DNA of 64,000 nucleotides from Verrucomicrobiota bacterium (GCA_017305195.1 JAFKMU010000036.1:62001-126000); one strand, 5' to 3'; positions 24,756-33,543 are shown, numbered from the stretch's first letter. Program-made: numbers and translations. The notes: a model not told the origin generated them from the sequence alone.

Positions 24756-27392
24756 ATGAAGGGAAAATTTTCCAGGAAGAGTGGTTGGATCGGGATCTTG
24801 TCGTTGCTCGCGGCCGGGGTGGCGTCGGCGGCATGGAATGATCCGGTGACCAATACGCCGGCCATTATTCAGCTCGATTTCGGCCCCTACGGAAACAAGC
24901 TGCCCGGCGATGGTCAGAACTATTGCGAGCCGACCTCGGCGGTGATGTCGCTCTTCTGGCTGGGCAGCAATGGATTCACCCAGCTCACGCCGTCGACTTA
25001 TCCCGGGCAGAACGATCCCTACACATACAATCTCGAGCGCCTCATGGGCGGGCTCATGCAGACCTCGGCGACGAATGGAACGTACGATTCTGCCGCGATT
25101 CAGGGCATCTCGGATTACCTTTCCGCGGCTGGCCTGAGCGGAGCATTCAGCTATGTCTATAATGGCGGGGATTCGGCATCGAATCTCTTGAACCCGTCCT
25201 GGATGGCTTCCCAGCTTGCATCCAACGCAGGCGCGAACCCGAGCAGCATCACCTTCGTTGATTTTTCGATCTCGTGGTACGGCCAGAACTCCGGTAGTTC
25301 GACGAGTTTCAGCGCGGAAGGGGGCCATGAGCTGGCGCTTCTCGCCGTGGTCGATCCGACTGGCAATGCCCAGCTCATCCTGAACAACGCCTACCCGAAC
25401 ACGCTGGAAAATGTCCCCAACATTCCCGAAAGCGATCCTCAGACGCTCGGCATCACGCAGGTGCCTGCTGGCTGGGACTTGCCAGGCATGTCGCTGCCAT
25501 CGGAGGACTACTGGCAGCTCCAGAGTTCCGACGGCACGGTGGGTAATGGTTCGACTACGAAGGCCATCGTGGATTCCGCCTATGCTTTCTCAGTCGACAC
25601 ATTGGCAAACCCGACGCTGAATCCAGCCTGGACCCCGGCGGACTGGGTGATCTCCAGCAACAAGACGATCAATACAAACAGCGCGACGTTCACCGTGCAG
25701 GCCGCGGTGACTGGAGCGGGTGGTTTTAACAAGACGGGCGAAGGGGCCATGGTGTTGACCTCGGGCGATGATCTTACCGGAAACAATGCCGTCTCGGGAG
25801 GGGCGTTTGGCAGTACCTACGCTGGAGACTCGACGCCATTGGGCACCGGCGCATTCGCGCTCACAAATGGCGGAACCATCGGGCTGACTCCTTCGGGAAG
25901 TGGAGGGCCGCTCGTCTTTGCCATTGCTTCCGGGTCGGGCAGTTCCGTGACCTTCGGATCGGGTGGAGGGGCGCTGGAGGTGGACGCTGGCGGGTACAGC
26001 TCGCTCTCGGTGACGATGGGCGATCCCTCTGCGACTTCGGGCAATCTGATCCGTCAGAATGCAGGGACATTCGTCATCATTCCCGCCCACGGTGTTTCGG
26101 CGCTCGGCACGACCGAGCAAGTCTTCGTGGCGGGGGGATCGGCGAGTCGGCCCGTGAGTGCGAACGGCATGGTCGGTCCGTACATTGTCGGACAGGATAA
26201 TGACGCGAATGCCAGCGGGTATTTCCTCAACTACGACGAAAGCGCAGGGTTCCAGAAGGCAACGGCAGTGTCTTCCCTGACTACGGCAATCGATGCGGCG
26301 ACCAGCTCCACGATCTATGCGGCAGACACGGCCCAGGCCATCGCCACAAACGGGACTGCCAGTGTGTATGCCATCCAGGTCAATGGGGCCGAAGTGACTG
26401 GAACGAACTCGACGCTTGAGGTCGGTTCGCAGCAGGCGGGCGATACTGCCGGGGTGATCCTGAATGGCGGTTCGATCTCGGCCAGCGTGTTGGATTTTGG
26501 AGGAGCCGAGGGCGTGATTTATGCCAGTGAGGCAGGTGGAGCGATCTCTTCGACGATCTCCAGCTCGGCGGGACTGACAACCTTCGGTCCCGGCACGGTG
26601 GCGCTGAGCGGAGACAACTCGAGCACGCTGTCAGGTACGGTGACGGTCAACTCCGGCACCCTCTCGGCTCAGAGCGCCCAAGGGTCGGCTACGGGGTCAG
26701 CCAACGTAACCGTGCAGGCAAACGCGACTTTCTCAGTCAGTGGGGCCGGGGCAGTGGCGGGCAATGTCTCCGTGCAAAATAATGGCACGCTGTTGCTTTC
26801 CGGCGGAACGATCTCCGGTGACGTGATCGTGGCCGAGGTGGGACAAGGCTCGGCAAATCCCGGCGGCACGCTGGCTGGGAGCGGAACGCTCGCGGGATCG
26901 ACCACCGCCCGGGGTGTCATTACCTCCGGGACGTCGGGAGGCAATATCACCTTTGAAGGCTCGGCCGATCTGAATAGCTCACAGTTTTTCTGGCAGCTGG
27001 ATTCTTTGACCGATGATGCCTCTCAGGCAGGCATCGAGTGGAACCTCCTGACATTCCTCGGGGATGCCCACGTGGGATCGAACGATGCTCCGGTGACGGT
27101 CTATCTTCAATTTGCGGCAGGGGTGATCACGCCGGATACCGCAGATCCCTTCTGGACGACGGACCACGAGTGGAAGATCTGGGATTTTTCCCAGGCGACA
27201 TCCTACACGTGGGAAGACTCGGGTGATGGAAACTCGTCGTTCACCTATGGGAATTTCGACGTGGTTGAGAAGGCGGATGACGGCTCCGTGTACCTGAAGT
27301 ACGTCGCAGTGCCGGAGCCGTCGGTGATCTGGCTGGCGCTGGCGGGATGCGGGGCGATGTTCGCCGCGCGGAGAGTCCGCCAACGCCGTTGA
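24756..27392 (+). CDS. Secreted PEP-CTERM protein with N-terminal C39-like cysteine-peptidase domain and autotransporter-type beta repeats
   Basis: From the ATG at 24756 the protein is 878 aa. A signal peptide (about 1-25, ending GVASA) leads into a domain with GQNYCEPTSAVMSLFW (Cys57), GGHELALLAV (His191) and LILNNAYP (Asn210 or Asn211), the Cys-His-Asn/Asp order of papain-like C39 peptidases. Residues 300-850 are Gly/Ser/Thr/Asn-rich beta-helix-like sequence with PATR-type repeats (KTGEGAMVLTSGDDLTG, GPGTVALSGDNSSTLSGT). The end is VPEPSVIWLALAG plus a basic tail, a PEP-CTERM sorting signal for exosortase processing. It is probably attached to or released from the outer surface. Confidence 0.87.
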   Translation: MKGKFSRKSGWIGILSLLAAGVASAAWNDPVTNTPAIIQLDFGPYGNKLPGDGQNYCEPTSAVMSLFWLGSNGFTQLTPSTYPGQNDPYTYNLERLMGGLMQTSATNGTYDSAAIQGISDYLSAAGLSGAFSYVYNGGDSASNLLNPSWMASQLASNAGANPSSITFVDFSISWYGQNSGSSTSFSAEGGHELALLAVVDPTGNAQLILNNAYPNTLENVPNIPESDPQTLGITQVPAGWDLPGMSLPSEDYWQLQSSDGTVGNGSTTKAIVDSAYAFSVDTLANPTLNPAWTPADWVISSNKTINTNSATFTVQAAVTGAGGFNKTGEGAMVLTSGDDLTGNNAVSGGAFGSTYAGDSTPLGTGAFALTNGGTIGLTPSGSGGPLVFAIASGSGSSVTFGSGGGALEVDAGGYSSLSVTMGDPSATSGNLIRQNAGTFVIIPAHGVSALGTTEQVFVAGGSASRPVSANGMVGPYIVGQDNDANASGYFLNYDESAGFQKATAVSSLTTAIDAATSSTIYAADTAQAIATNGTASVYAIQVNGAEVTGTNSTLEVGSQQAGDTAGVILNGGSISASVLDFGGAEGVIYASEAGGAISSTISSSAGLTTFGPGTVALSGDNSSTLSGTVTVNSGTLSAQSAQGSATGSANVTVQANATFSVSGAGAVAGNVSVQNNGTLLLSGGTISGDVIVAEVGQGSANPGGTLAGSGTLAGSTTARGVITSGTSGGNITFEGSADLNSSQFFWQLDSLTDDASQAGIEWNLLTFLGDAHVGSNDAPVTVYLQFAAGVITPDTADPFWTTDHEWKIWDFSQATSYTWEDSGDGNSSFTYGNFDVVEKADDGSVYLKYVAVPEPSVIWLALAGCGAMFAARRVRQRR

Positions 27393-27404
27393 GAAAAGCT
27401 GGCC

Positions 27405-28541
27405 TTACAGCGACCAGGCGGGCTCGGTCACTTTGCCGAGTCCGGTCACGATCGGAACCTGACGGCCATTCTGCGTATCGAGCAGGATGAGCGAGGAGCC
27501 GTTGCTGAAGATCACGTGGCGGGAATCCGCGCCGAAGACGGGATCTTCGCCAGCGGTCAGGAGCTGGGTGGCGCCGCCCTGGAGATCCTTCACGGCGATG
27601 GAGAAGCCACCCGTGCGGACAGTGAAGGCAACCTTGCGGCCATCGGGCGACCAGCTCGGCTCGGTGCAGTAGTTGTAGCCGGTCGAGATGGGCTGGCCGG
27701 AGCCTCCGCCTGCGCCGATCTTAAAGAGCTGCGGACCGCCGCGATCGTCGGAGGAGTAGATGATCTGCGAGCCATCGGGCGACCAGGTGGGCGAGGATTC
27801 CACTCCAGCGGTCTTGGTCAGGCGGCGGGCGCCGGAGCCATTTGCTCCGATGATGTAGAGCTCGGGGTTGCCGTCCTTGCTCAGCGTGCAGGCGATGCGG
27901 TCGCCGTCGGGCGAGAAGGAGGCGCCGGAGTTGGTGCCGGGGAATTTGATGATGCGGTTGCGAGCGCCGGAGGCGAGATCGACGAGGTAGATATCGGCAT
28001 AGCCGCTCTGGTAGCCGGTGTAGGCGAGCTTCGTGCCATCGGCGGAAAGCGCCGGGGCCACGCTGATCGAGCCGTCGTTGGTCAACTGGCGGACGTTCGC
28101 GCCGTCGTAGTCGGCGGTATAGATCTCCTTGCGGCCCGTGCGGGTGGCGACGAAGGCGATCTTGGAACTCGCGATGCCCTTTTTGCCGGTGAGCGTCTCG
28201 ACGATGTCGTCGGCGAAGTGGTGCACGGCGGCGCGGGTGCCGCCGGAGTAGGTCTTTTGGAGCACGACGCTGCCGCGCTGGTCGACGACCTGACCCTCCA
28301 GAGAACCGCCATTGGCGTTGCCGGAGATGACGTAGCTCGCGCGCTCTGGCGGAGTGATCGAGAAGAGGGCGGAGAGATCGAGATCGTTCTGGAGCACCTT
28401 GGTGGCAGCCGCGCCGTCACCGCCTCCGAGAGCTTTGAGCGCCACGCTGGTGGTGTCGCCTTTGCGGATGGTGATGGTGGCCGGTTCCTGCGCTTGCGCC
28501 AGGGCGGCAAGGGCAAAGAGGAGTAGGACAGCTCGCTTCAT
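27405..28541 (-). CDS. tolB: TolB-like periplasmic beta-propeller protein
   Basis: The ATG at 28541 gives 378 aa with a cleavable signal peptide (MKRAVLLLFALAALAQAQ). An N-terminal domain (about 20-140) precedes a six-bladed propeller with repeats such as PALSADGTKLAYTGYQSG, ASFSPDGDRIACTLSKDGNPELY and PTWSPDGSQIIYSSDDRGGPQLF. TolB interacts with Pal and the Tol complex in outer-membrane integrity. No tolQ, tolR or tolA is next to it. It follows pheA by 46 nt on the same strand and is convergent with the PEP-CTERM gene (12 nt apart). Confidence 0.88.
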   Translation of the reverse strand: MKRAVLLLFALAALAQAQEPATITIRKGDTTSVALKALGGGDGAAATKVLQNDLDLSALFSITPPERASYVISGNANGGSLEGQVVDQRGSVVLQKTYSGGTRAAVHHFADDIVETLTGKKGIASSKIAFVATRTGRKEIYTADYDGANVRQLTNDGSISVAPALSADGTKLAYTGYQSGYADIYLVDLASGARNRIIKFPGTNSGASFSPDGDRIACTLSKDGNPELYIIGANGSGARRLTKTAGVESSPTWSPDGSQIIYSSDDRGGPQLFKIGAGGGSGQPISTGYNYCTEPSWSPDGRKVAFTVRTGGFSIAVKDLQGGATQLLTAGEDPVFGADSRHVIFSNGSSLILLDTQNGRQVPIVTGLGKVTEPAWSL

Positions 28542-28587
28542 AATGATGGGTAGGTGTGAATTGGCAAAAGAATCGCGGGTTTGCAAC

Positions 28588-29412
28588 TTACGATTTGAAA
28601 CGCCCTCGCACGGGGAACGTTCCGAGGCTCACGAGCGACTCGGAAAGCTTGCGTGCGCGGGCCAGCGCCTTCGCGGCGGCGGGATCGTGCTCCCCGCCCT
28701 CGATCTCGACGAAAAAGACGTAAGTCTGCGGTTTTCCGGGGACGGGTCGCGAGACGATGCGGGTAAGGCTCACGCCGAGACGGGCGAAAGGCCCGAGGAA
28801 CTGGTGAAGGCTGCCGCAGGAGTTGGGCAGGGCGGCGATAAGGGCGGTTTTGCGCACCTCGTCGATCTCGGGAGCGGGCGATGTGCCGATGATGGCAAAG
28901 TGGGTGACGTTTACGCTCCCGGCGTGGGATTTCTCCAGCACGTCGAGGCCGTAGACATCGGCTGCTCCCGGCGAGGCGAGCGCAGCGGCATGCGGTGACG
29001 CCTTCGCCTTTTGCGCGGCGATGGCGGTGCTGGCCACGGCGCGTTGGCGGGCCTTGGGATACCTCTGCCTGAGCCAGTCTGCGTGGTGCTTGAGCTGGAT
29101 GAAGTGCGAGTAGATCGTCGTCACCTCCTGCCCGGCGTGGCCGAGGAGGGCGATGCGGACGTCGAGGGAGAGCTCCTCGCGGAGAAAGATCTTCCCGGCG
29201 TTGCGGATCATGGCGTCGACGGAATCGTAAACCGTGCCGCCGCTGGAGTTCTCCACCGGGACGAGACCGAGGCCGTCGGGATTCTCGCGCACACGATCAT
29301 AGATGGCCTCGATGGCGGGGCAGGCGACGAGGCTGGCTCGGCGGCCAAATCGCTTCCGGGCCAGGATATGCGAGAAGGTTCCTTCGGGGCCCAGGTAGTA
29401 AATCTCCGGCAT
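28588..29412 (-). CDS. pheA: Prephenate dehydratase (monofunctional)
   Basis: The ATG at 29412 (MPEIYYLGPEGTFS) gives 274 aa without a chorismate mutase domain. The PDT domain has VPVENSSGGTVYDSVD and the catalytic-region motif NVTHF at residues 168-172, where most enzymes have N-x-T-R-F. The catalytic Thr170 is kept but Arg is replaced by His. A C-terminal ACT domain carries GSLHQFLGPFARLGVSLTRIVSRP (the usual IESRP reads IVSRP), the phenylalanine-binding region. It makes phenylpyruvate for phenylalanine synthesis. Activity and feedback control may be altered by these changes (inference). Confidence 0.88.
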   Translation of the reverse strand: MPEIYYLGPEGTFSHILARKRFGRRASLVACPAIEAIYDRVRENPDGLGLVPVENSSGGTVYDSVDAMIRNAGKIFLREELSLDVRIALLGHAGQEVTTIYSHFIQLKHHADWLRQRYPKARQRAVASTAIAAQKAKASPHAAALASPGAADVYGLDVLEKSHAGSVNVTHFAIIGTSPAPEIDEVRKTALIAALPNSCGSLHQFLGPFARLGVSLTRIVSRPVPGKPQTYVFFVEIEGGEHDPAAAKALARARKLSESLVSLGTFPVRGRFKS

Positions 29413-29442
29413 TCCTATCTTTTTCCGGCTGATGTGGCTGTG

Positions 29443-29478
29443 TGACAAGTGGCGAGTTTGCATTATTTACACTTGTCA
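29443..29478. promoter_or_regulatory. Long inverted repeat in the pheA/zinc-ribbon divergent promoter region
   Basis: TGACAAGTG (29443-29451) and CACTTGTCA (29470-29478) are perfect 9-bp reverse complements separated by 18 nt of AT-rich sequence. The centres of the half-sites are about 27 bp apart, so it could be a paired operator on adjacent helical faces or a hairpin. The 96-bp gap is divergent, so one site could regulate both pheA and the downstream plus-strand genes. Confidence 0.45.
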
Positions 29479-29508
29479 GCGAGCGACAGTGGGACTCTAC
29501 ATCTCGGA

Positions 29509-29742
29509 ATGCCCACGTACGTGTATGAAACGATCCCGGCAAAGAAGGGTGCCAAGCCGCGCCGCTTCGAGATTCGCCAGAGCATCAAGGATGCGGCGTT
29601 GACTCACGATCCGGAGAGCGGTGAGCCCGTTCGTCGCGTGATCGCGGGAGGAGTGGGCGTGTTGACGGGCTCGTCCTCGTCGGCTCACCGGCACGTTCAC
29701 ACCTCGTCCTGCGGATGTGGCGCAGGGGGATGCGGCCGGTAA
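29509..29742 (+). CDS. Small FmdB/zinc-ribbon-like protein lacking the N-terminal cysteines
   Basis: The 77-aa protein starts MPTYVYETIPAKKGAKPRRFEIRQSIKDAALTH, echoing FmdB-family proteins (MPTYEYxCxxCGxxFE). The two CxxC pairs of that family are absent from the expected places. The C-terminus has SCGCGAGGCGR instead. The text around PESGEPVRRVIAGGVGV also follows the family. Function is unknown, and metal binding would have to use the C-terminal cysteines. The stop overlaps the next start (TAATG). Confidence 0.65.
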   Translation: MPTYVYETIPAKKGAKPRRFEIRQSIKDAALTHDPESGEPVRRVIAGGVGVLTGSSSSAHRHVHTSSCGCGAGGCGR

Positions 29743-30233
29743 TGCGCGTTTTTGGGAGCATCGCACTTGCCCTCGCGCTGGCGCTCCTGCCAGCCGGATG
29801 CTCCCTCTTTGGTCAGAAAGAGCCCAAGTCGGCTGAGAACGCCGCGACGGGCCAGCAGCCGAGCTTCCTGCGTTCGCCTCCGATGCCGACACCCTCGCCG
29901 ACCCCGGCGCCGAAAATGAAAAAGCCCCTGCTCCTTCAGGTGTTTTCCTGCTTCGGGCTGCTCGATAAGCTCTTTCCCAAGAAGAAGGAACCGCCCAAGG
30001 CCCAGCCCGCCCAGCTGATCGGCACGGTCAAGATGGTCAACCTCGACGACAAGTTTGTCCTGATCGACGCGCTGGTCTACACCCCGGGTTCCCCCGGCGA
30101 CTCCCTCGTCTGCATTTCGAACCAGCGCGAGACCGCCAGCCTCCATATCAGCCCCTTGCGCAAGCCGCCCTTTCTCATCGCCGACATTGTGTCTGGAACT
30201 CCTTCGACCGGAGACCGGGTTTACAAGCCATGA
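29742..30233 (+). CDS. Hypothetical lipoprotein with Pro-rich linker
   Basis: From the ATG at 29742 the 163-aa protein has a clear lipoprotein signal, MRVFGSIALALALALLPAGC (Cys20). A Pro/Thr linker (residues 50-70, PTPSPTPAPK) follows. The region from about 95 to 163 (AQLIGTVKMVNLDDKFVLIDALV...GDRVYKP) resembles a small beta-barrel fold; no family is recognised. It is translationally linked to the preceding small gene. The envelope location follows from the lipobox; a role cannot be assigned. Confidence 0.7.
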   Translation: MRVFGSIALALALALLPAGCSLFGQKEPKSAENAATGQQPSFLRSPPMPTPSPTPAPKMKKPLLLQVFSCFGLLDKLFPKKKEPPKAQPAQLIGTVKMVNLDDKFVLIDALVYTPGSPGDSLVCISNQRETASLHISPLRKPPFLIADIVSGTPSTGDRVYKP

Positions 30234-30236
30234 TGG

Positions 30237-30265
30237 TTGACAATATGAAGTTTGCCCCCTAATCC
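30237..30265 (+). promoter_or_regulatory. Candidate promoter of marR-tolC
   Basis: A consensus -35 box TTGACA lies at 30237-30242, with a poor -10 match 17 nt downstream (TAATCC, 30260-30265). The start of marR follows at 30288. TTAA-N5-TTAA (about 30266-30278) lies next to it and could be an operator, perhaps for the MarR protein itself. Confidence 0.3.
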
Positions 30266-30287
30266 TTAACCACCTTAACTATTTTTC

Positions 30288-30761
30288 ATGGCGATAGACC
30301 TGACAGCGAACCAGAGCCGCCCCGATGTGGAGCGGCTTGCCGATATCGTGATGTCACTCCAGCGCTGTTTCGTGCTCCGCCTCTCCGAGCAACTCGGGCG
30401 CGGGCAGGTATCGTTTCCGCAGTATTTCCTGCTTGGCCATCTGGCTGACGGGGCGCCGGTGACGATGAGCGAGGTGGCCGAGCGGATGGATCACTCCACC
30501 GCCGCCGCCACGGGACTGGTCGATCGTCTGGAAAATCTCGGGTACGTCGAGCGTACTCACGCTACCAACGATCGTCGCAAGGTCCTCGTGCGCATCACGC
30601 CCAAGGGGATGGAACTGGTCGAGCGGATGCGTCAGGACATCGTCAACAATCTCAGCCAGATCATGGACATGCTCGAGCCGGAAGAGCGCTGCTCCTGGCT
30701 GAACATCTACGAGAAAATTTACCAATTTTGCCACAACAAGGAAAAGTCATGCGAAGCCTAG
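30288..30761 (+). CDS. MarR-family transcriptional regulator
   Basis: The 157-aa protein has the winged-helix fold of MarR: an N-terminal dimer helix (VERLADIVMSLQRCFVLRLSEQLG), VTMSEVAERMDHSTAAATGLVDRLENLGYVERTHATNDRRKVLVRITPKG (recognition helix and wing, about 58-107) and a C-terminal helix. Such proteins often repress efflux genes and respond to small phenolics or drugs. Its 3' end overlaps the tolC-family gene by 13 nt, so it probably controls its own operon. Confidence 0.92.
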   Translation: MAIDLTANQSRPDVERLADIVMSLQRCFVLRLSEQLGRGQVSFPQYFLLGHLADGAPVTMSEVAERMDHSTAAATGLVDRLENLGYVERTHATNDRRKVLVRITPKGMELVERMRQDIVNNLSQIMDMLEPEERCSWLNIYEKIYQFCHNKEKSCEA

Positions 30762-32851
30762 TCACCGTCAGCACGATTTACAGGACGACCGTTTGCGCCT
30801 GGGCCATCACGGCCGCCACGGGCTTTGCCCAGACGAACACGAGCAGCCAGTTCCCGACCCCGGCTCCGCTGCCGACGCCCAACCTGAGCGCGAATCAGCC
30901 CGTGCTGCCCCAGATGCCCGCCTATGCGGGGCCTGGCACGCCGCCGCCGATGCCGACGCCGTACAACCTGAGCCAGCAGCCGACCACGCTGGCCAATCCG
31001 GTGCAGGTCACCCTTGCTTCGCCGACTCCGACCCCGGCGGCCACAGCCACGCCGGGAGTGACTCCGGCACCCACGCCCCTGCCGGACGGAACGATGCCGT
31101 TGACGCCGCCGCCACTGCCGACACCGGTGCTGCCGGACGCCTCGACGCTCTCCGACCAGCTCCCTCCTCTGCCCACGCCGACTCAAGCCGCAGAGAACCT
31201 CCTGCCGACCAAGGAGACGGGTAAAATGGAGAGCTCCGAGGAGCTGGCGATGAAGCAGAAGATGGTGATGGCCGATTTTGAAAAATCGCTCACGGCTCTT
31301 ATCGCCCGCCAGCGCAACCCGAATGTCGCCGACCTGACGCTGAACGACGCAGTGCAGATCTCGCTGAAGCAGAATCCGCAGATCCTCAATGCGATCCAGC
31401 AGATCCGGTTGACTCGCGGCCAGTTGATCCAGGTGGTGTCGCAGGTGATGCCTCAGCTCGGGATCTCCTCGGGCTACACCCAGCAGGCGCAGGACCTGAC
31501 GACCAATGGCCGCTCTACTGGCACAACGATCGAGATTCCCAATCCCAACGGCAAAAAGCCGACGGTGCTGACCTTTGGTGGCAACTCGGGCGGCGTGCAG
31601 AACCAGACGTGGAACATCCAGTTCCAGGCGACTCAGACGATTTTTGACCTCCAGGCAGTGGCGGGCATCTCGGCGGGAAGCTCCGCGTACAACAGCGCGT
31701 TCTTCAGCCTCCGTGCGACCATCGACAACATCGTCTCGCAGGTGGTCACTCAGTTCTACCAGGTGGTGCTGAACCGCGCGCTCATCGTGGCGCAGGAGCA
31801 GAACGTCAACCTCCTCCAGCAGCAGGTGAAGGATCAGCAGAATCGCTACGAGGCGGGCACCGTGCCGCGCTTCAACGTGCTGCAGGCCGAGGTGGCGCTG
31901 GCCAATGCCCAGCCGCCGCTCATTCAGGCGCAGAATGCCTACCGCATTTCGCTTTACCAGCTCGTCGCCCTGCTCGGCATGGATTATCCGAAAGGCCGCC
32001 CGAGCGAGGTGCCGTTCAACGTAGTCGGCAATCTCGGCTACAATCCGCGCAAGATCGACACGGATGAATCGATCCGCGTGGCTGTCGCTCGCAACCCGGC
32101 TCTCAAGGCCCAGCGCCTGGACATTCTCTCCAATGGAGCCAACGTCAACGCCCAGCTCGCCGGATTCCTTCCGACGGTCAGTGCAAATGGCGGTTACCAA
32201 TACACGAACAACACGGGATCGACCAATCTCGCTGACACGCTTGCAGGGTGGTTTTTCGGTGCCACGGGTACCTGGAACATCTGGGACGGCGGTCTGACCT
32301 ACGGCAATGTCGCCCAGGCCAAGGCGCAGTTGATGCAGGCCAAGAATACCTACGACAATGGCATCCGCCAGGTCGTGCTCGATGTGCAGCAGTCGATCTC
32401 CAACCTGCAGCAAGCCAAGGAGACCATCGACAGCCAGACGGCCAGCGTCGTACAAGCCACGGAAGCCCTGCGACTCGCTCGCGAGCGGCTCGATGCCGGC
32501 GCCGGCACCCAGCTCGACGTCTTGAACGCCCAGGTGCAGCTCCTCCAGGCGCAGACGAACGTGCTTCAGGCCCGCTACGATTACATCGCCGCGATGGCCA
32601 GCTACGACTATGCGCTCTCGCTCGATACCCAGTACGTCGAGACCTTCTCCGATCCGCTCGTTCGTCCGCTCAATCCGCAGGCTCTCAGCAAGGCGGAAAC
32701 GGCCCACTTCCAGAAGGCGACAAATCCCGAGAAGCCGCAGCCGGCCCTGCCGCGCGCCTTCCGCGACAGCGACCTGATCAAGCCGATCCTCGAGACCAAT
32801 CCGACTCCGGCTCCCAAAAAGAAGCCGAGCAAGGCGAATCCCTCCAAGTGA
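30749..32851 (+). CDS. TolC-family outer-membrane efflux protein with Pro-rich N-terminal extension
   Basis: From the ATG at 30749 the protein is 700 aa, well above the usual 430-490. A signal-like start (to about residue 28) leads into about 120 aa of Pro/Thr/Ala-rich sequence (TPTPAATATPG, PTPLPDGT). The TolC channel follows: NDAVQISLKQNPQI, VVSQVVTQFYQVVLNRALI, RYEAGTVPRFNVLQAEVALANAQPPL and RERLDAGAGTQLDVLNAQVQLLQAQTNV, the repeated helical hairpins of the family. A Pro/Lys-rich tail ends it. No pump or periplasmic adaptor gene is beside it, so its partner must lie elsewhere. Confidence 0.88.
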   Translation: MRSLVTVSTIYRTTVCAWAITAATGFAQTNTSSQFPTPAPLPTPNLSANQPVLPQMPAYAGPGTPPPMPTPYNLSQQPTTLANPVQVTLASPTPTPAATATPGVTPAPTPLPDGTMPLTPPPLPTPVLPDASTLSDQLPPLPTPTQAAENLLPTKETGKMESSEELAMKQKMVMADFEKSLTALIARQRNPNVADLTLNDAVQISLKQNPQILNAIQQIRLTRGQLIQVVSQVMPQLGISSGYTQQAQDLTTNGRSTGTTIEIPNPNGKKPTVLTFGGNSGGVQNQTWNIQFQATQTIFDLQAVAGISAGSSAYNSAFFSLRATIDNIVSQVVTQFYQVVLNRALIVAQEQNVNLLQQQVKDQQNRYEAGTVPRFNVLQAEVALANAQPPLIQAQNAYRISLYQLVALLGMDYPKGRPSEVPFNVVGNLGYNPRKIDTDESIRVAVARNPALKAQRLDILSNGANVNAQLAGFLPTVSANGGYQYTNNTGSTNLADTLAGWFFGATGTWNIWDGGLTYGNVAQAKAQLMQAKNTYDNGIRQVVLDVQQSISNLQQAKETIDSQTASVVQATEALRLARERLDAGAGTQLDVLNAQVQLLQAQTNVLQARYDYIAAMASYDYALSLDTQYVETFSDPLVRPLNPQALSKAETAHFQKATNPEKPQPALPRAFRDSDLIKPILETNPTPAPKKKPSKANPSK

Positions 32852-33501
32852 TCGCCTGCCCCGTCGAGACGTTTCCCGCCCTCGACGCACTGCCTTTCGT
32901 GCGGGCCGCGTTTCTCCAACGCGCGCCCGGCGTCGATGTGCTGACCGACCGTGAGACCGCCCTGGCGCGGCTCTGGGAGGTGCATCGCCACACCGCCGAT
33001 GAGGCGGGATTTTCCGGCATGCCCTTCGTCGTGGCCGAGCAGGTGCATGGCAATCTGGTCGCTCCAGTCTCCGGCCCGACTTCCGAGCCGATTCCCGGAG
33101 CGGACGGGCTTATTACCTCATCCCAGGGCGTGTGCCTTGCGGTCTACGTGGCCGATTGCGCTGCGGTCTACCTCGTCGACAAAAAGGGACGGGGGATCGG
33201 GCTGGTGCATTCCGGCAAGAAGGGAACGGAAAAGCGCATCGTGGTTTCCGCCATCGATGCCTTGCGCGAGCACTACGGCATTCCTGCGGAAGATTTGCTC
33301 GTGCAGATCGCCCCGTGCATTCGACCGCCGCATTACGAACTCGACTTCGCCGCGCAGATCGTGCGCGACGCCAGCGAGGCCGGGGTGCGCGAGGTGATCG
33401 ATTGCGGCACCTGTACGGCGTCACATCCGGAAACGTACTATTCCTATCGCCGCGAGATGGGGCGGACGGGGCGGTTGCTGGCTCTTCTTGCGCTGGTTTA
33501 G
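32848..33501 (+). CDS. pgeF: Laccase-domain protein, purine nucleoside phosphorylase/YfiH family
   Basis: The GTG at 32848 overlaps the tolC-family TGA (GTGA), giving 217 aa. Family motifs are AEQVHGN (zinc-binding His), ADCAAVYLVD (Cys), LVHSGKKGTEKRIV in place of the common VHAGWRG, and IAPCIRPPHYEL. YfiH proteins act as purine nucleoside phosphorylases or adenosine deaminases and edit peptidoglycan precursors (PgeF). The protein is a little shorter than E. coli YfiH, and the changed HAGWRG loop leaves the exact activity uncertain. Confidence 0.8.
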   Translation: MIACPVETFPALDALPFVRAAFLQRAPGVDVLTDRETALARLWEVHRHTADEAGFSGMPFVVAEQVHGNLVAPVSGPTSEPIPGADGLITSSQGVCLAVYVADCAAVYLVDKKGRGIGLVHSGKKGTEKRIVVSAIDALREHYGIPAEDLLVQIAPCIRPPHYELDFAAQIVRDASEAGVREVIDCGTCTASHPETYYSYRREMGRTGRLLALLALV

Positions 33502-33543
33502 CGCGGGATTGAAAACCCGTTCGGCGTCTGTCAGGCTGGAGCA

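Noticed and set aside
30749..33501. A multidrug efflux operon
   Set aside because: Only the regulator and the TolC-type channel are present; no pump or adaptor genes are in the window, so the label is not supported.
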